From Zhengitettix transpicula (Eukaryota > Arthropoda > Insecta > Orthoptera > Tetrigidae): a DNA stretch of 64,000 bases. Shown here in pieces: positions 13,665 to 25,745 of this stretch. Location: NCBI GenBank assembly GCA_037074705.1, contig CM073590.1, positions 179,443,246-179,507,245 of the forward strand, in the 5' to 3' direction. Position 1 is the first letter of the stretch, and the number at the start of each line of letters is the position of its first letter. The position numbers and the translations under genes are program-made. Below the pieces are notes generated by a model that was not told the origin of the DNA, searched no databases, and worked only from the letters and a program-made list of their open reading frames with translations.

Positions 13665-14600
13665 TGTAATATTTAATAGGGATGGACTTTTAAATGAATT
13701 AATTTAATTTACAAACAAACAAATTTATTATTTTCAATGTTTGAAACAATTACACAAATAATTACAAATAGAATTTATCTCAGGGTCATTACTGGGTTTG
13801 ATAATGGCTAATCATTTATTTAGAAATCTTATCAAAAATTTCAATAAAAAGATTTACTCGTCAATTAACAAAGACGAAATTTACTTGTCGACGAAATTAT
13901 ACTAAAAAGATGGATTCTACTTAACAAATTTTATCAAAGGAAGAGAACGAAATCTGACGACTATCTTTTAATCCGGTTTACATAATTAATTGTTTTATAT
14001 TGGTACTCACGGCAGCATTCCAGGATACTTTTGACTTACGAAGCACTATGGCGGGTTTTTGCACAGCTTCTACTAAAACTCACTGATTCTAAAATTAGTA
14101 TTTTTAGATCAAAATCAGGAACCAGGAACCTCCTCTTCGTCTCTCCCTCACTCGGTTGACTTTTGCTCGGCTATGTGCAACAAAAACTGTTTGTGTTTAG
14201 CAGGTTTCGTAGTTCAGCTTGTCTATGCTTTCCTGCAAGTTTATTTCGATTCTCGTTCTCGCCTTTCGTTTTCGTCCTTGTCTCTCGCCACGTATTCAAT
14301 CTCCAAGTTCCAAAAGTTCTTTTACGACCACCCGATCGCTGAGGAACCAATATGCAGACTGAACTCTACCAAAACATAATGTGTACTCTCTCCTCAATAT
14401 TTTAATGCGACCTGTACTTGACCAAACCTTCCAGCCAACTGAACTACCGTCTCGCAATTTTGAGAGCGCATTCCTTCTTCCGACAAAGAAACAATACCTG
14501 GCGAAATTGTTGCTGTGTTCTGTACCGCCGTAAGAATATATTTCTCAAACAATTTATATTTTTAAATTTACAATCAATGTGTTAATTAATTGGCATTACA
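13665..14600 (-). mobile_element. Solo LTR of a TGTAAT...ATTACA family
   Basis: A 936-bp unit that starts TGTAATATTTAATAGG and ends GGCATTACA. It is bordered by TA-rich sequence on the left and a (TA)n array on the right. It shares with four other units in this window a landmark reading 'ctcagggtc-tt-ctgggtttgata' (here 13780-13806), a 'gttgagtttcaca'-like central block and matching termini, so it belongs to one LTR family. Judged by the other copies, its sense strand is minus. No internal retrotransposon genes flank it, so it is read as a solo LTR. The short ORF inside (14173-14379) is LTR sequence. Confidence 0.7.
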
Positions 14601-14622
14601 ATATATATATATATATATATAT
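14601..14622. repeat. (TA)n microsatellite abutting an LTR end
   Basis: A TA run starting exactly where the LTR's ATTACA terminus ends. Confidence 0.95.
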
Positions 14623-15180
14623 GTAAGTCCCGGAAAAACTCTAGAACGCTCTGAGGAATTTTACCAAACTTGGCACATACCACTTGTAATAACGCCGAGG
14701 GGATAGGAGACTACTAGCACCTTTAAGGGAGAGTATGGTAAAGAGTGACTTGTTAAAATAATATATATTTTATAATTTTAGGAACGTTTCCTCTAAGCAG
14801 TTGAAGTATAATTTCAACCTCTATCGTGATGTTCAAACGCCACCAGATGATAAGGGGGTAAAAATGTTAATGAAAACGAAATATTTAATTTTTCTTATCT
14901 ATAATTAAATATTTCCGACCATACTAATTGTTATTACTATACAGATATTTTTTGTCTAATAGAGAGAAAAATAAATTTTATTTCTTTTTAGCAAAGAGAT
15001 ATATAAACATAATAGAGTGGCTATATCAGTGTCACAGCGCTGTGGGTGGCAGCAACAAACAACACTGACCGCCATTTTTTAGTACGTCCACTTCACCGAA
15101 ATTCTTAGATGTGTTTACGCTGTTGTTGGTGAAAATTTTGAAGTTTTTGTGTTAAAATATATTGTTTGTTAATATAAATC
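14623..15180. other. Region upstream of the THAP pseudogene
   Basis: No ORF. The first 130 bases resemble the 'fail to be detected' style of low-complexity repeat flanks and cannot be named. The last 180 bases (from about 15000) include a GC-richer stretch with 'cagcgctgtgggtggcagc' and should be the old 5' flank or 5' UTR of the THAP copy. No TATA box stands out. Confidence 0.4.
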
Positions 15181-16380
15181 ATGCCAAGCGTGTGTGCAGC
15201 CTACAATTGAAATAATCGTAGTTCGAAAACACATTAAATATAGTATTTCAGGTATGAGCATAATAATAATAAGAAAGATAGCCAAATGCAGAAAAAATAA
15301 GTGATAATATAAATACCACACAACGTTTCTGGGATCAGGTACTAAGAAGAGCCTAGAGCGACACATCTGAACTCGTCATTGGAAGTGCTGCTGTGTCGCT
15401 CTAGACTATTTAGTCTGTATTTGACTACCTTCCTTATTATTTTTCAATCAGACGTATCAGAATTTTTTTATTTCTAACTTAAGTTATTCTTAGGTCGTAT
15501 TTATCAAATTTTTGTATTCTTCATGATCATCTATAATGAAAGTCAGATTTATTTTTATTAAAGTATTTCTTTGTACTGCAAATAATCTAGTCCCCTTTTT
15601 TTTATATACAGATTTCCTTTGAAAAACAAAGAGTTAACAAAACGATGGGTAACAAATATGAGGCGGGATAAGTGGCATCCTACTGCTTATAGTTGTATAT
15701 GCTCTTCTCATTTTGAATACAGATGCATGTATGTATCAAATGAGAGAAGGCGACTTCTGGCTAATGCAGTTCCAACAATATTTTCATTTCCTAACCACTT
15801 ACAGAAATCAAAAACCACACTTATTAAAGTTCCAAGAAAACGTCCCATACTCCAAGAACCAGCTTCATTCGAGCCTAACCAGTCGTGAAATCAACCAGGT
15901 AAAATTCTGATTATATTATTTGTACTAAAGATTGATATGTCAATTTTATTGTTAATGATTATATTTTTAACTCAAATTGTAGCTCAATAATAATTATTTC
16001 TTTTATAGCTGAGACAGAGAACCACAGTCAATATACGGACCACTCTTATTGTTACAAGACAGAAATGAGAAATTGAGGAAGCAAGTGAAGCAAATAAAAC
16101 AAGTTATCTAAAGAAAGAAGAAACAATTTGTTACGTATGAAAATTTCGTTGCAGGATTAAATAGAAAACTTCAAGACTCTGCATCTGAAGTGCTAGGGTG
16201 TGAGAATCATAGTACATTTTGAAAAAACTTGTTGCATTCTCTGTTCGAGAATATCCCGAGGAAGCTAAACAATTTGCCCTTACACTAAATTTTTATTCTG
16301 CCCAAACATACAGTTTTGATGAGGAAACTCACTACTCAATTTTAATAAAGATGTCATTAAAACATTACTTTAATTGTTGA
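15181..16380 (+). pseudogene. THAP-domain / P-element-type protein, broken, introns kept
   Basis: THAP domains are C2CH zinc fingers that bind DNA; in THAP9 and P elements they precede a transposase.

Exon 1 (15181-15251) reads MPSVCAAYN, then a stop where the family's second zinc Cys belongs, then NNRSSKTH. It ends AG|GTATGA. Exon 2 (15612-15898) follows a pyrimidine-rich tract and ATACAG. Joining them gives YF-R-FP, which matches the family's 'FHRFP'. Exon 2 then gives ELTKRWVTNMRRDKWHP, CSSHF (last Cys/His zinc pair), RRRLLANAVPTIFSFP and a downstream stop. Exon 3 starts after TTTTATAG at 16018. Across frameshifts it encodes a coiled-coil (EKLRKQVKQIKQ) and YPEEAKQFALTLNFYS, the segment that in THAP9/P-type transposases reads 'FALTLHFYSPKAY'.

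Several stops and frameshifts make it non-functional. The catalytic core is missing. Confidence 0.8.
15257..15475. mobile_element. Penelope-type tail hairpin inside THAP intron 1
   Basis: Contains the family-A tail shared with 25.6, 32.8, 39.1, 49.4 and 53.4-54.5 kb: 'aagaaagatagcca', 'taaataccacacaacgtttc' and 'aagaagagcctagagcgaca'. A partial inverted copy follows (tgtcgctctaga near 15393-15405, then an attenuated attrition to 'tcaatcagacgt' at 15448-15459). The 'CTGA...GAAAC' block is internally deleted here. The insertion lies wholly between the exon-1 donor and the exon-2 acceptor. Confidence 0.65.
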
Positions 16381-16467
16381 ATTCATCATTTGTGTAGAAA
16401 AAAAGCAATGGATGAAAAGGACGTAATATTAGACAAATGTATACAAAGCTAATATTATTTAAAGGTC

Positions 16468-16473
16468 AATAAA
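16468..16473 (+). terminator. Polyadenylation signal AATAAA of the THAP copy
   Basis: A canonical AATAAA about 90 bases after the last recognisable THAP codons, followed by TTTTTCAGTG. It is a plausible old 3' end of the transcript, but such hexamers are common in AT-rich DNA. Confidence 0.35.
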
Positions 16474-16479
16474 TTTTTC

Positions 16480-17302
16480 AGTGCCTTAAATGTGTTTTAT
16501 TTTCTTAAAATATATTGTGTCCGCAGAGATTTAGTTTTAGGTCATTAACTGCTAGCAGACGATGGAGAACGCCCACCAGCCGTTATAAAACATGGTGGCT
16601 GCGTTTTCAATTTGCTTCAAATATGGCGGCTCCTTGTCCAGTCTATGTTGTTTATATATGTATACAACAGAACTAAGTACCAGAAATGTGATATCTATGG
16701 ATAGGTAAGACTTCAGTGTTGCTGCCTCGGCTATTTTGGTATAATATTCCCTCCAAATAAACTTCGTTCTCCATCAGCAAGGATGACCAGCATCGCTAAG
16801 CTAAAAAAGTAATAAATTATTTTGTTCGCCAACACTATATTCCGTAACATCCAACTGGACCTGCTAGTGGATTTGACATTTAATTAATGTTCTGTATTAT
16901 GAACTTCATTTTTTTAGGACATTGTTGCTGTATCAACTACTTTAAAAACAAAAATATCATAATATCATCTCATGTTTCATCACATCACTGTCTTATTTGC
17001 AGAATGAGGAGTTTTCGAACGTATAAGCAAGTATAAACATCAATGCGTACAATATTTACAATTCCATCACAACAAATATGAATATTCTACCAAAACAATA
17101 GTATTTTAACGATGAATGTATAATCTATTTTAAAGAACACCTTAAATTTAAACATTTGCACTGGCTGATGATTTTCAGTTTTAAAACTGAACAATTGGTT
17201 GACGTTTTCCCTTAGATAATTATTGTATGAAATTATTTGAACTGATACCAAACATTCACATTAAGAGTGAAAATGATTATTTTCCTAATACTCATACAAA
17301 TG

Positions 17303-17304
<2 letters not shown>
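16480..17304. other. Non-coding DNA
   Basis: No ORF of note. A GC-richer stretch (16540-16640) holds two 'atggtggc/atggcgg' segments and may still belong to the THAP-containing element, but no terminal repeat was established. Confidence 0.4.

Positions 17305-17344
<40 letters not shown>
17305..17344. repeat. (TA)n microsatellite abutting an LTR start
   Basis: An uninterrupted TA run ending at the left terminus of the next solo LTR. Confidence 0.95.
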
Positions 17345-17350
<6 letters not shown>

Positions 17351-18271
17351 ACTAATTAAGGAGGGCATTAATTTTTTAAATAAATTGGATTGTTCAGAGT
17401 ACAAATTCTTAAAGGACAACAATGACGGCAAGCTCTTTGTCGGCGAGCTTTGTTGTGAACTGCGCGCATTGTACGAAAAGTAGTTGGTTGCAGTCTGGCG
17501 AATCTTATGGTCGAGAGCAGAATTTAAGAGTACGAACAGCGTGGTCCAAATATAGAAATTCAATTGAGAGACTTATATATTAATCATTACATTTGTAAAA
17601 GATCTGGACGAAGAGAAAAGTTGTATAAAAATCTGCAAAGCTGAAACAAAAGGTCAGATACATCCGCGCACCGAAATAACATTTTCCGCAAAAAGACTTG
17701 GAAATTTAATACGTCCGACTTGACCGGAGTTGCAGATAATCGAGTTCCTGGAGGAGTAATCCAAGAAATACAACTGTGTGTTTGTTCAAGTGTAGAGTCT
17801 GTGATTAATGTCCTTTTTGTGTTCCCAAGCTTCGAAAACGTTGTCTGGTATCAGCAGGACATTTGTATGTACAAACCAAAATAATTAAATTCTGTAAACG
17901 GTAATTAAGGGTATAGTCAGATTTCGTTTGTCTTCATTTCGTATTCCGTTAGTTTCAATTTGTTTGAATTGTTAATTATTTAATTTATAATCTTGATTGT
18001 TCTTACTTATCAAACCCAGTAAAGACCCTGAGGAGAAGAGTTATTAAATTTGATTGTTTGTAAAATATAAAAGATTGTATTTTACCTTGAACGCCACTAA
18101 TTATAAAATAAAAATTTGTTTGTAAATTTTGATTGAATTCGGCGGGCCAACCTAGGGCAAATCATTTGTAAAACTGAAACTTACAACACCTGTTAAAATA
18201 ATCTTTGGCAATTGAAAGTTTTTTAAATCTTAATAAATTTTGTTATTATTTAACCTTTCTATTTAATCATT

Positions 18272-18274
<3 letters not shown>
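17345..18274 (+). mobile_element. Solo LTR of the TGTAAT...ATTACA family
   Basis: A 930-bp unit starting TATAATACTAATTAAGG (TG mutated to TA) and ending TTTAATCATTACA. (TA)n arrays lie on both sides (17305-17344 and 18275-18312). The landmark 'tatcaaacccagtaaagaccctgag' (18008-18033) is the reverse complement of that in the 13.7-, 46.1- and 57.1-kb copies. At 18140-18158 the sequence resembles the lysine-tRNA primer-binding site (ggcgggccaacctagggc). The minus-strand ORF at 17285-17563 is an LTR artefact running into the microsatellite. Confidence 0.72.
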
Positions 18275-18315
<41 letters not shown>

Positions 18316-18317
18316 AT

Positions 18318-19070
18318 ATATGTCATTTATCTATAACCCCCGATATGACTCCAATTTAGGCTCCTTTTGCGCAATTTTTATGTAACGCTACTCGAACCCA
18401 AATCATTATAATTAACTCTGAAAAATATTTCTTCAACGCAAATATCTGCCGTGTTTGCATGTTCCAAAATTTGCACCCCGGCTACCCCTGCATCTCAGGG
18501 GTAAATGCCAATTTGAATGTTGTAACTAAACACAGTGACTTCCATAACCTTTGATTTGACTCCAATCTCGGTTGTATTCGCGTTATTTTACATTAAAGCA
18601 TCTCCACCCCAAACCCGAAGGGTGTCCTTTTCACAGGGCGTAGGGGATGAAAATTGTATTCAGATAACATTGGTAGAAACACTATCAATATCTTTGACCC
18701 CTAAAAATATTTATCCGACTCAAATATCGGCTGTTTTAGTATGTTTAAATATTTCCACCCCCGCATCTGGGGCTGGAAGACGCGTCTCACCCCGACAGTG
18801 TTTGTTTCCTGGTCGCAAAGGACACGTGTACGAAATTTGGTGAAAATTGCTCGACTGGTGTAGATTTGTATTTTATTTAGAAAACGTTTGTATGGGAAAT
18901 AGAAAAGGGCTGTTTTTAGGGTTTTCCCGGAAATTATTCGATTTTTTCTCGCCTTTTAAACCTTCCCTAGACCTCCACGAACATTTCAAGACTAAGATAA
19001 GATAAATCCGTTCAGCCGTTCTTGAGTTTTAGTGAGACTAACGAACAGCAATTCATTTTTATATATATAG
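18318..19070 (+). repeat. Helitron-like interspersed repeat
   Basis: Repeated modules 'cataacc-cc-at-tgactccaat-t-ggt', 'gcg-tatttt-a-gtaacgc' and 'tgactcaaatatcggctgttttt-gcatgtt' occur here, reversed at 10.0 and 23.2 kb, and again at 60.7 kb. Several modules occur twice within this copy. It ends near 'ttcagccgttcttgagttt' and 'tttttatatatatagata'. The 102-codon ORF at 18535-18843 lies wholly inside the repeat and is not treated as a gene. Confidence 0.55.
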
Positions 19071-19080
19071 ATATAGTAAT

Positions 19081-19306
19081 AAATGAGTTAAAATTTATGA
19101 ATTAGCTTCTCGCTGATTAATGTGTATTGAACAATTTGGTACTTTGAGATTTTTACTTTTATTCTTTTAATATATATATATATATATAGTATAGATATAT
19201 ATATTAGAAATAAATGACTTAAAATATGAATTAGCTTCTTGCTGATTAATGTGTATTGAACAATTTGGTACGTTGAGATTATTACTTTATTCTTTTAATA
19301 TAAAAT
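19081..19306. repeat. Tandem duplication, two units of about 130 bp
   Basis: The segment 19081-19170 (aaatgagttaaaat... gaattagcttct ... ttcttttaata) is repeated at 19212-19301 with a few substitutions. The second unit is preceded by a second short TA run (19170-19203). It looks like a local duplication of the flank of the preceding repeat. Confidence 0.85.
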
Positions 19307-22300
19307 TTTTCACACTTATGATAATACTCCTTGTAAGTTATTTTAATATCTTTCGTATATTTCCTTTGTTCTGCGTACAATGGCATCGTAAAGGAACACG
19401 TTTGTGTTTTATATCTTATGTAAAACGATACATTCCTGTCTTATGCTTAAAATGTTGTACGATTCGATAGGAATCTACTATAATTATTTTATTCGGTTGG
19501 TAGATTGTAATTTACGCTATACCTGATATAAGTCATTTATCTCTAATCCACAGTGACGTTAAAGAGGTTATGTGAAGTAGACAAAAATAATAATGTACGT
19601 CAGAGGCATATTAAAATTAATACAAATAACAAGAAAAAAATAAGTTGACAATCTACCTGCCATTTAGCTAGCGCGCTTTATTAAAATAGTGTTTATTAAG
19701 CTACAAATCAAAGGCACAGCCACAATTAGGTCAGTGACCTTAAAAGTTCTTTGTTCACGTGCCTGGCGTAGGACCGTCATTGAATAATGTAACAAAACAT
19801 TAGCGTAAATTTTTCTGCTGATTCTTAATGCTTGCCTATGAAAACTTCAAGTCCACCGACATGATTCGCTTGCAGTGTATTAGAGCAGAGTAAGCAACTA
19901 CCTGTCTTCAGGTATCAGCGAATATCTGTAATAATTCAGATCCTGCCGTTTGCCTAGAGTCAGGGAAAAAATCTCGGTAAAGGCAGATAATTCATCCACG
20001 TAAGAAACCTCTTTCGAGATCAATGGGTATCATTTCCTGTTGTACGATGCTTGCACAGTGCTGATGATAATGTATGTTGATGTTAACCAAATCAGACTGC
20101 CTACTTATATTGTTTAGAAATAAAACAGATGTGCATTTAATTACTACTTTAAAAATGAATACTGACATTTTTAATAAATTTATTGATTTATTAATTTTAA
20201 CTTGACGGATGAAAGTATTTCGAAAAGTAAGCAATGTACAAACAAATTTGTCAATACGAGAAGTTACTAATTTCAAAAGGAGACCTGTTCCTGTTACTGT
20301 GTATATGCCCACCACCTACTGTTGTGGGTGAAGTGAGGTGGAACTGAAATTTTTAATGGGAACACTTATTTCTTATTGCAGATGGAGATTATGAATAAAA
20401 AATGTTACTTGGATCCGAAGCATTTCTTTACACGAGTAATAGATGAAACAAGGCTAATTTCGGATTCTTCAGTTTAGGCCCGTCACGTTTCATTGCAGAA
20501 TTAACTTAAAACTTCACGTACAGATTCTTCTAAACTTCAGGGACTAACTGGACAAAAGATTCTCGTTGGAGGAATGAAAAATGAGTTTGCAGGAGTTGAA
20601 GACTGTATATTGTGTTGGGAATGTAACTCCATAAAAGTCGATTTTTACAGCTCATAATGCTGCATATGAATAGTATTAAACACTATTGCGCGGTTCTAAA
20701 CACATGTAACGGAGACTATATGTATTTAGATAAAACTTAAGCGCTTATATCTGCGAATCAATATCAATTAATACATTGCAAAATTTATCTGAAGAACCGT
20801 GTAGCATTCGCAGATCTTAAGTCGTATTCAATTAGTTTCGCCCAAGTATGTTTGATGTTGTTGAAGTCATTCAGACGAGTTAATTGAAGAACGAAACAGT
20901 CGTACCTTTGCCTTCGTACAAGATTCCGTCGTATTCCCCGTGTGACTGGTGGCTGCAAATTTTTGGCACTTGCTGTCCTTGTTCGTGGAATGCCCACATG
21001 GTTGTACGTTGAACTGCATCTATTAGTATTCGGCGACCTGTCCAGGACCAGTCTCAAAACATTTGCAGCGATTGGGATAAATTCTTCGTTATTTATTCTC
21101 TTATTTCAACAGGATTTGCCAATTTGACGTCTAATAATTTCCACTGATACACGACGAATATGTTGCGAATTATTTTTTAATTGATCAAGAATGCAAGAAA
21201 CCAGATCTTTACTGCAATTTATTATAATTTAGTATTATACATAAGTGAAAAACAGTCAGATTCGATCTCTCACAATGTTTCCACAATTTTGGTATGAAAA
21301 TTTTGTCTGCCAGAAAAGTTGCGAATTTTTAACTGAGTACATTAAATGCGAATCCGAATATATATATATATATATATATATAATGAATAAAAATAAGAAT
21401 GAAACAATACAATGCCCGTGGCTTCATATAAAGAAGTTATGTAAAGTAATTTAATTAATATTTAAATTCATGCTGCTTAATCTTACTTTGACCATTGTTG
21501 GTACAACGCTATATTAGAAACTATTGGTGAAGCTTTTCGCAGGAAGTTGAACGTATTATTTATTTTGTATTTAAGTGTAATAATTATATACAATATGTGT
21601 AAAAAGGATGGTCTCTCCCAATATTTCCATAAATACAGATTTAATGAAAAATCCGAAGAAAAGTTTTGAATTTTTTTTTAAAGCTATTGAATGGTGTTAA
21701 ATATAAGCCGCCATCATCCACCCTGGGATTTGGGCTGAGGACAGGTTTGAAATTTTAAATGAAAACCGTCAACTGTTATTGCATATTAATATTTCGCATA
21801 AAGAAGTAAATACATTTTGTGCGAACGCTCTTTTTTTGATTTGCGAAAAATTTAACTTGCAAACAGTTGCTAAAGGAAATATTTCTGAAAATATTTGGAG
21901 CGAAAAACTTAAAAATATATATAAAATATAAACTTAAAAGCAAAATTTAGGATAAAATTCAAGTTGTGTTTTCTCAAAATGTTGATCTTTAATGAAAAAT
22001 AAAGAATTTAATCTCCGTGAAACTTGGAATGTTTAAATTATGGGATATTAAATGTCATGATTAAATATTTAATAAGTATTAATTGGTTTCTGGCTACAAA
22101 TATTTTCTGAAGTAATACCATATGAAAACGATTGTACCTATCTTACACTTCTGGAGTCTACAGTTAACAGCTGTCCGAAAAAAATGATTTACTCACTTGA
22201 CTTATTTCCTCAGTTGAGAGGAAAAGTAATAAATAAATTAATGTTTGTTTCTGTAGTTTTTCAGTTGACCAGAAAATCATTTAAAAGTTTATTTGTTACA

Positions 22301-23200
22301 AAACCCGAAAATCCGGTCATACGAGGTTACAGTCTCAACTTCACTGCTTCTATTTTAAGGAAAATAAGGAAGAAAAGTTACTTGTTGTACCCTCTTATCT
22401 TTATTTTTGGATACTGTCAATAAATATTCAGAAATTTGCTTTGCACATTAACAAGAAACATAAAATCAGAAACTAGATGTATAAACTTTCATTGAACGTT
22501 TCGAGAAGTTTAATTATCAAATAGTTATCTTGAATTATTTACAATGTCTTGCACTGAACATGTCATTCGTTTTGTTACATTAGAGTGTGATAAGGTCAAC
22601 AAATTCAGGACTCGTCGAAAAAACACTGTTTATTTGGTTTTTAAATTCATAAACGTGGCCATTGTATTTGAATGACGAGACACTGTCAATCTGTTCTAAG
22701 TTTTTAAGTGATATTCCATTCTAGATCAGTTTCTGTACTAAGGAATCAGACGTGAAAAACATAGTTTACGAGATAAGAATCGCGTGTAGATAGGATGTTA
22801 TCAATAGTTTTATTCTGGGATCAACTGATTAAGATAGAGCTATGTAAGCTAGAAGTCTCCATTTTTAATTTCAGAACTCAGACTAGGCAGACAGGTGCAT
22901 CAAACCTTATCGGAAACATAACACTGATTTTACATAGTCACTTTAACCAAGATAGTATCAGGTTCTTAGTAAAGCCGCAGGTCGACTTCAATTGCAACGA
23001 AACAAACTATAAATGTTTCTTTAAATTCCTACTCATTAAAATTTTCATATGTTTTAATTATATCATATAAGTCATTCGTGGACACTATTCCTACAACTAT
23101 TCCCAAACTATATACAACATGTATAATTTAAGTGTATATGTATGTATATATACTTGTGTGTTTAAGAAACTGTAATACAACCAGTCAGCAGTATTTCAAC
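19307..23200. other. Non-coding DNA
   Basis: No supported gene. A (TA)n run lies at 21358-21381. ORFs of 60-107 codons are present on both strands, including overlapping ones at 20785-21127, but none has a recognisable motif. The GC content is slightly raised around 20900-21060; this could be a decayed transposon that I cannot name. Confidence 0.45.
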
Positions 23201-23204
23201 AATA

Positions 23205-23948
23205 TTATCCCCAGGCACGGGCACGGACGGGGTGGAATTTTTAAAAAGTATTAAATCGTCGATATTAACGTGGAATAAATAAATGTCAGGGCCATTAGCG
23301 TTGATAGTATTTCTACCGATATTGTTTGTAAAATTTCAACCCCTTTCAGCGTGAGAGGGGAGAACGCTTAAGGGTGGGGGATGAAATATTCTAACATCCT
23401 ACGACAACCGATATTTGATTCGGATAAATATTTTTGGGGGTCAAAGAGTTGATAATGTTTCTAGCAATTTATATTTTTTCAACCCCTTAGATCATGGTAA
23501 AGGAGCACCCTTAGGGTGGGTATGGAAGGGCGTTACAAGGAAATAACGGGAAGACAACCGAGATTGGAGTCAAAACCGAGGTTATGGATGTCGCCGAGTT
23601 AAATTATGACAACCAATTTGCTCATTTAACCCCCAGGATTTGGGTGGTTATGGGTGGATATTTTGAAACATGCAATCACGGCGGTTATTAGCGTAGAATA
23701 AATATTCTCAAGGGTTAATTAGATTGATTGTATTTCTACTGATATTGTGTGTGTAAAATTTCAACCTTTATCTTGCAGAACTCAAGGAGTATATTTAAGA
23801 AGAAATTAGGACTGATGCAATAAAATTCTATGTATTTTATAGATTTTCAATTAATGCACTATCGGTCTAAACAATGTACGGAACAGTTAGATTTACTTTT
23901 TCGGTTTTATATAAATAAGTACACGGGCAACGCCGGGCACCCAGCTAG
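23205..23948 (-). mobile_element. Helitron-like repeat with CTAG end
   Basis: Family copy in the orientation opposite to the 18.3-kb one. It contains 'acaaccgagattggagtcaaaa', 'ggttatggatgtcgcc' and a second 'aacatcctacgacaaccgatatt' module. It closes with 'cgggcaacgccgggcacc' followed by CAGCTAG (CTAG at 23945-23948) and a T. Helitrons characteristically end in CTRR after a small GC hairpin and insert between A and T; CTAG followed by T fits. Only a 3-bp stem (ggc-aac-gcc) is evident, so assignment to Helitron is tentative. Confidence 0.5.
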
Positions 23949-23949
23949 T

Positions 23950-24294
23950 TCTAAATAAAATGTTGATAAATGTAAATTGCTACTGAAAACTATAAAATTA
24001 TAACTGAATATAAAAGCTAAATTTATAGTAATTTAATTATTTAACTCGTTATAAATTTTCCATATAACTTAGCGTTGGACATCTGGTTATTCGTTGTTAA
24101 AAAGTCTCTTTATATAACAACAAATATAAATATAAAAATAAATCCATCTAAAATAAACATGTATTATTATAATTAAATATATATTATAAATATATATTCT
24201 GAATAATTCATAGGATAAAATTATGAGTTTCTAATAAATACCTTTCTTTAAAATTTCTTTCTGTTATTTAACATATTTTCAAATAATTTTTGTA

Positions 24295-24337
<43 letters not shown>

Positions 24338-25435
24338 TCAGTTAATAAAAAAATAGCAAAGCATACAAATCTATAAATATTTTAAATAATTGTAAATTAT
24401 TCTGCATAATATAGTCACATATGTGAATCGTTTGATACTTTTTCGCTGGTCACAACAGTTTGAATAAATATTTCAAATTTTAAGTTCAGAAGGAGGTTTA
24501 GCTTTACAGTTTTTTCAAAATGTCCGATAAATTTCTTAAAAATTACAATCTTCTTTCATTTCGTTAATTAAATTAAATTATAACTAGTAATTTATATATA
24601 AAAAAGCATCCTTTTCTCTCCTTGTTAATACCTACTTCTACAAAGTTAATGTTTTTTTATGTCGTCGTTTGTTGATAAATAGTAGACGATGGAAATAAAT
24701 TCACATCCTTTCTTCTATGTTACGATGATTAATAAAGGTATATTGTGTATTGTATGAATAAATTTAAATTTATTGTTTTAAAACTCAGTGGGACTAAAAG
24801 AAGAAATTACCAAAGTAATTGTATTTTTTGTATGACTGCATGGAAAAATATCCGGCATGTTTATGACTAATATTTAAGGAACATGTTAATGTATGTAAAT
24901 TTATTTAATTTTAGTTCAATCAAGTACATAAATTAGAGATTATAGAAGATGAAACCTAGACACTTATTTCATAAGGTAATGTTTTGTCTTCCTTCAGATA
25001 TTGCACTGAGGTTATGGATTGACTGTCTTAGCTATTCAACGTAATGCACAGTTTTGTATAGGATATCGTTGCACGACATATAATTTGTTTATTTCTATGC
25101 GAAGCTGTCTTCGAAACGTAAAAGACGTTTGCATAAATAAAGCTAACTGGTTTCACAGGTTCGCAACATTGTGAGGACATCATCTTGAAAAATCTTCCTA
25201 CACCAATCACATCAATTTGCGGCAGTCGTAACTAATTTTATGTAACGCAGAATATCATTGAAAGGTTCATTATGCCATTATTATGAGTAGATGGAGAATC
25301 AGTAACTCCAAACTGGTTTCAGTCTTCGGTAAAAGGTAATATATCATTAATTGAAAAGTTAACAGATTTTTTATCAGAGACTGTCTTGATACTGTTTTAA
25401 TATATTATTGTTACTGAACAGTTTAGTATCAATTA
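23950..25435. other. Very AT-rich non-coding DNA
   Basis: Holds a (TA)n run at 24298-24332 and no supported gene. Confidence 0.5.
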
Positions 25436-25439
25436 TGAA

Positions 25440-25575
25440 TGAAGATTTCTCGGGTTCAACGATGACGGACTTAGCTATAGAAACGTTGTGTTTCTCACGG
25501 AATATAACCCGGGTTGAAACCCAAGAAATCTTCATTCAACAAATTAACCGGGAAAATATGAACTTCATATGAAGA
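25440..25575 (+). mobile_element. Penelope-type tail, family B, decayed
   Basis: Aligns with 34445-34575 along 'gaaacgttgtgttt', 'aacccgggttgaaaccc' (there 'acccggttggaatccc'), 'cttcat-cagcaa' and 'accgggaaaa'. The hammerhead-like core seen at 34.45 kb is reduced here to 'gatgacggacttagctatagaaacg'. A family-A tail follows 45 bases downstream. Confidence 0.55.
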
Positions 25576-25617
25576 CAAATATAAATGAAAATGTTTACCA
25601 AGACGAAAAAATTATAT

Positions 25618-25745
25618 TTAATAAGAAAGATAGCCAATTCAGACACGAAAGTGGTAATATAAACACCACACAACGTTTCTGGGATCCTTGTCCCTTTCCT
25701 CAGGTGCGAAGAAGAGTCTAGAGCAACACAACTGCACTCGTCAGT
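25618..25745 (-). mobile_element. Penelope-type tail, family A
   Basis: Contains 'aataagaaagatagccaa', 'taaacaccacacaacgtttc', 'tgggatccttgtcccttt' and 'gaagaagagtctagagcaac'. On the minus strand the core reads CTGAGGA, AA, GGGA-CAAGGA-TCCC, A, GAAACGTTG, the best-preserved family-A version of the stem. Confidence 0.68.

Noticed and set aside
20785..21127. Arg-rich minus-strand ORF and overlapping plus-strand ORF
   Set aside because: Looked like a possible transposase helix-turn-helix region, but I could not match it to any named family.
25460..25500. Functional hammerhead at the 25.46-kb family-B copy
   Set aside because: CTGANGA is lost and the stem is disrupted; only the GAAACGTTGTG half survives.
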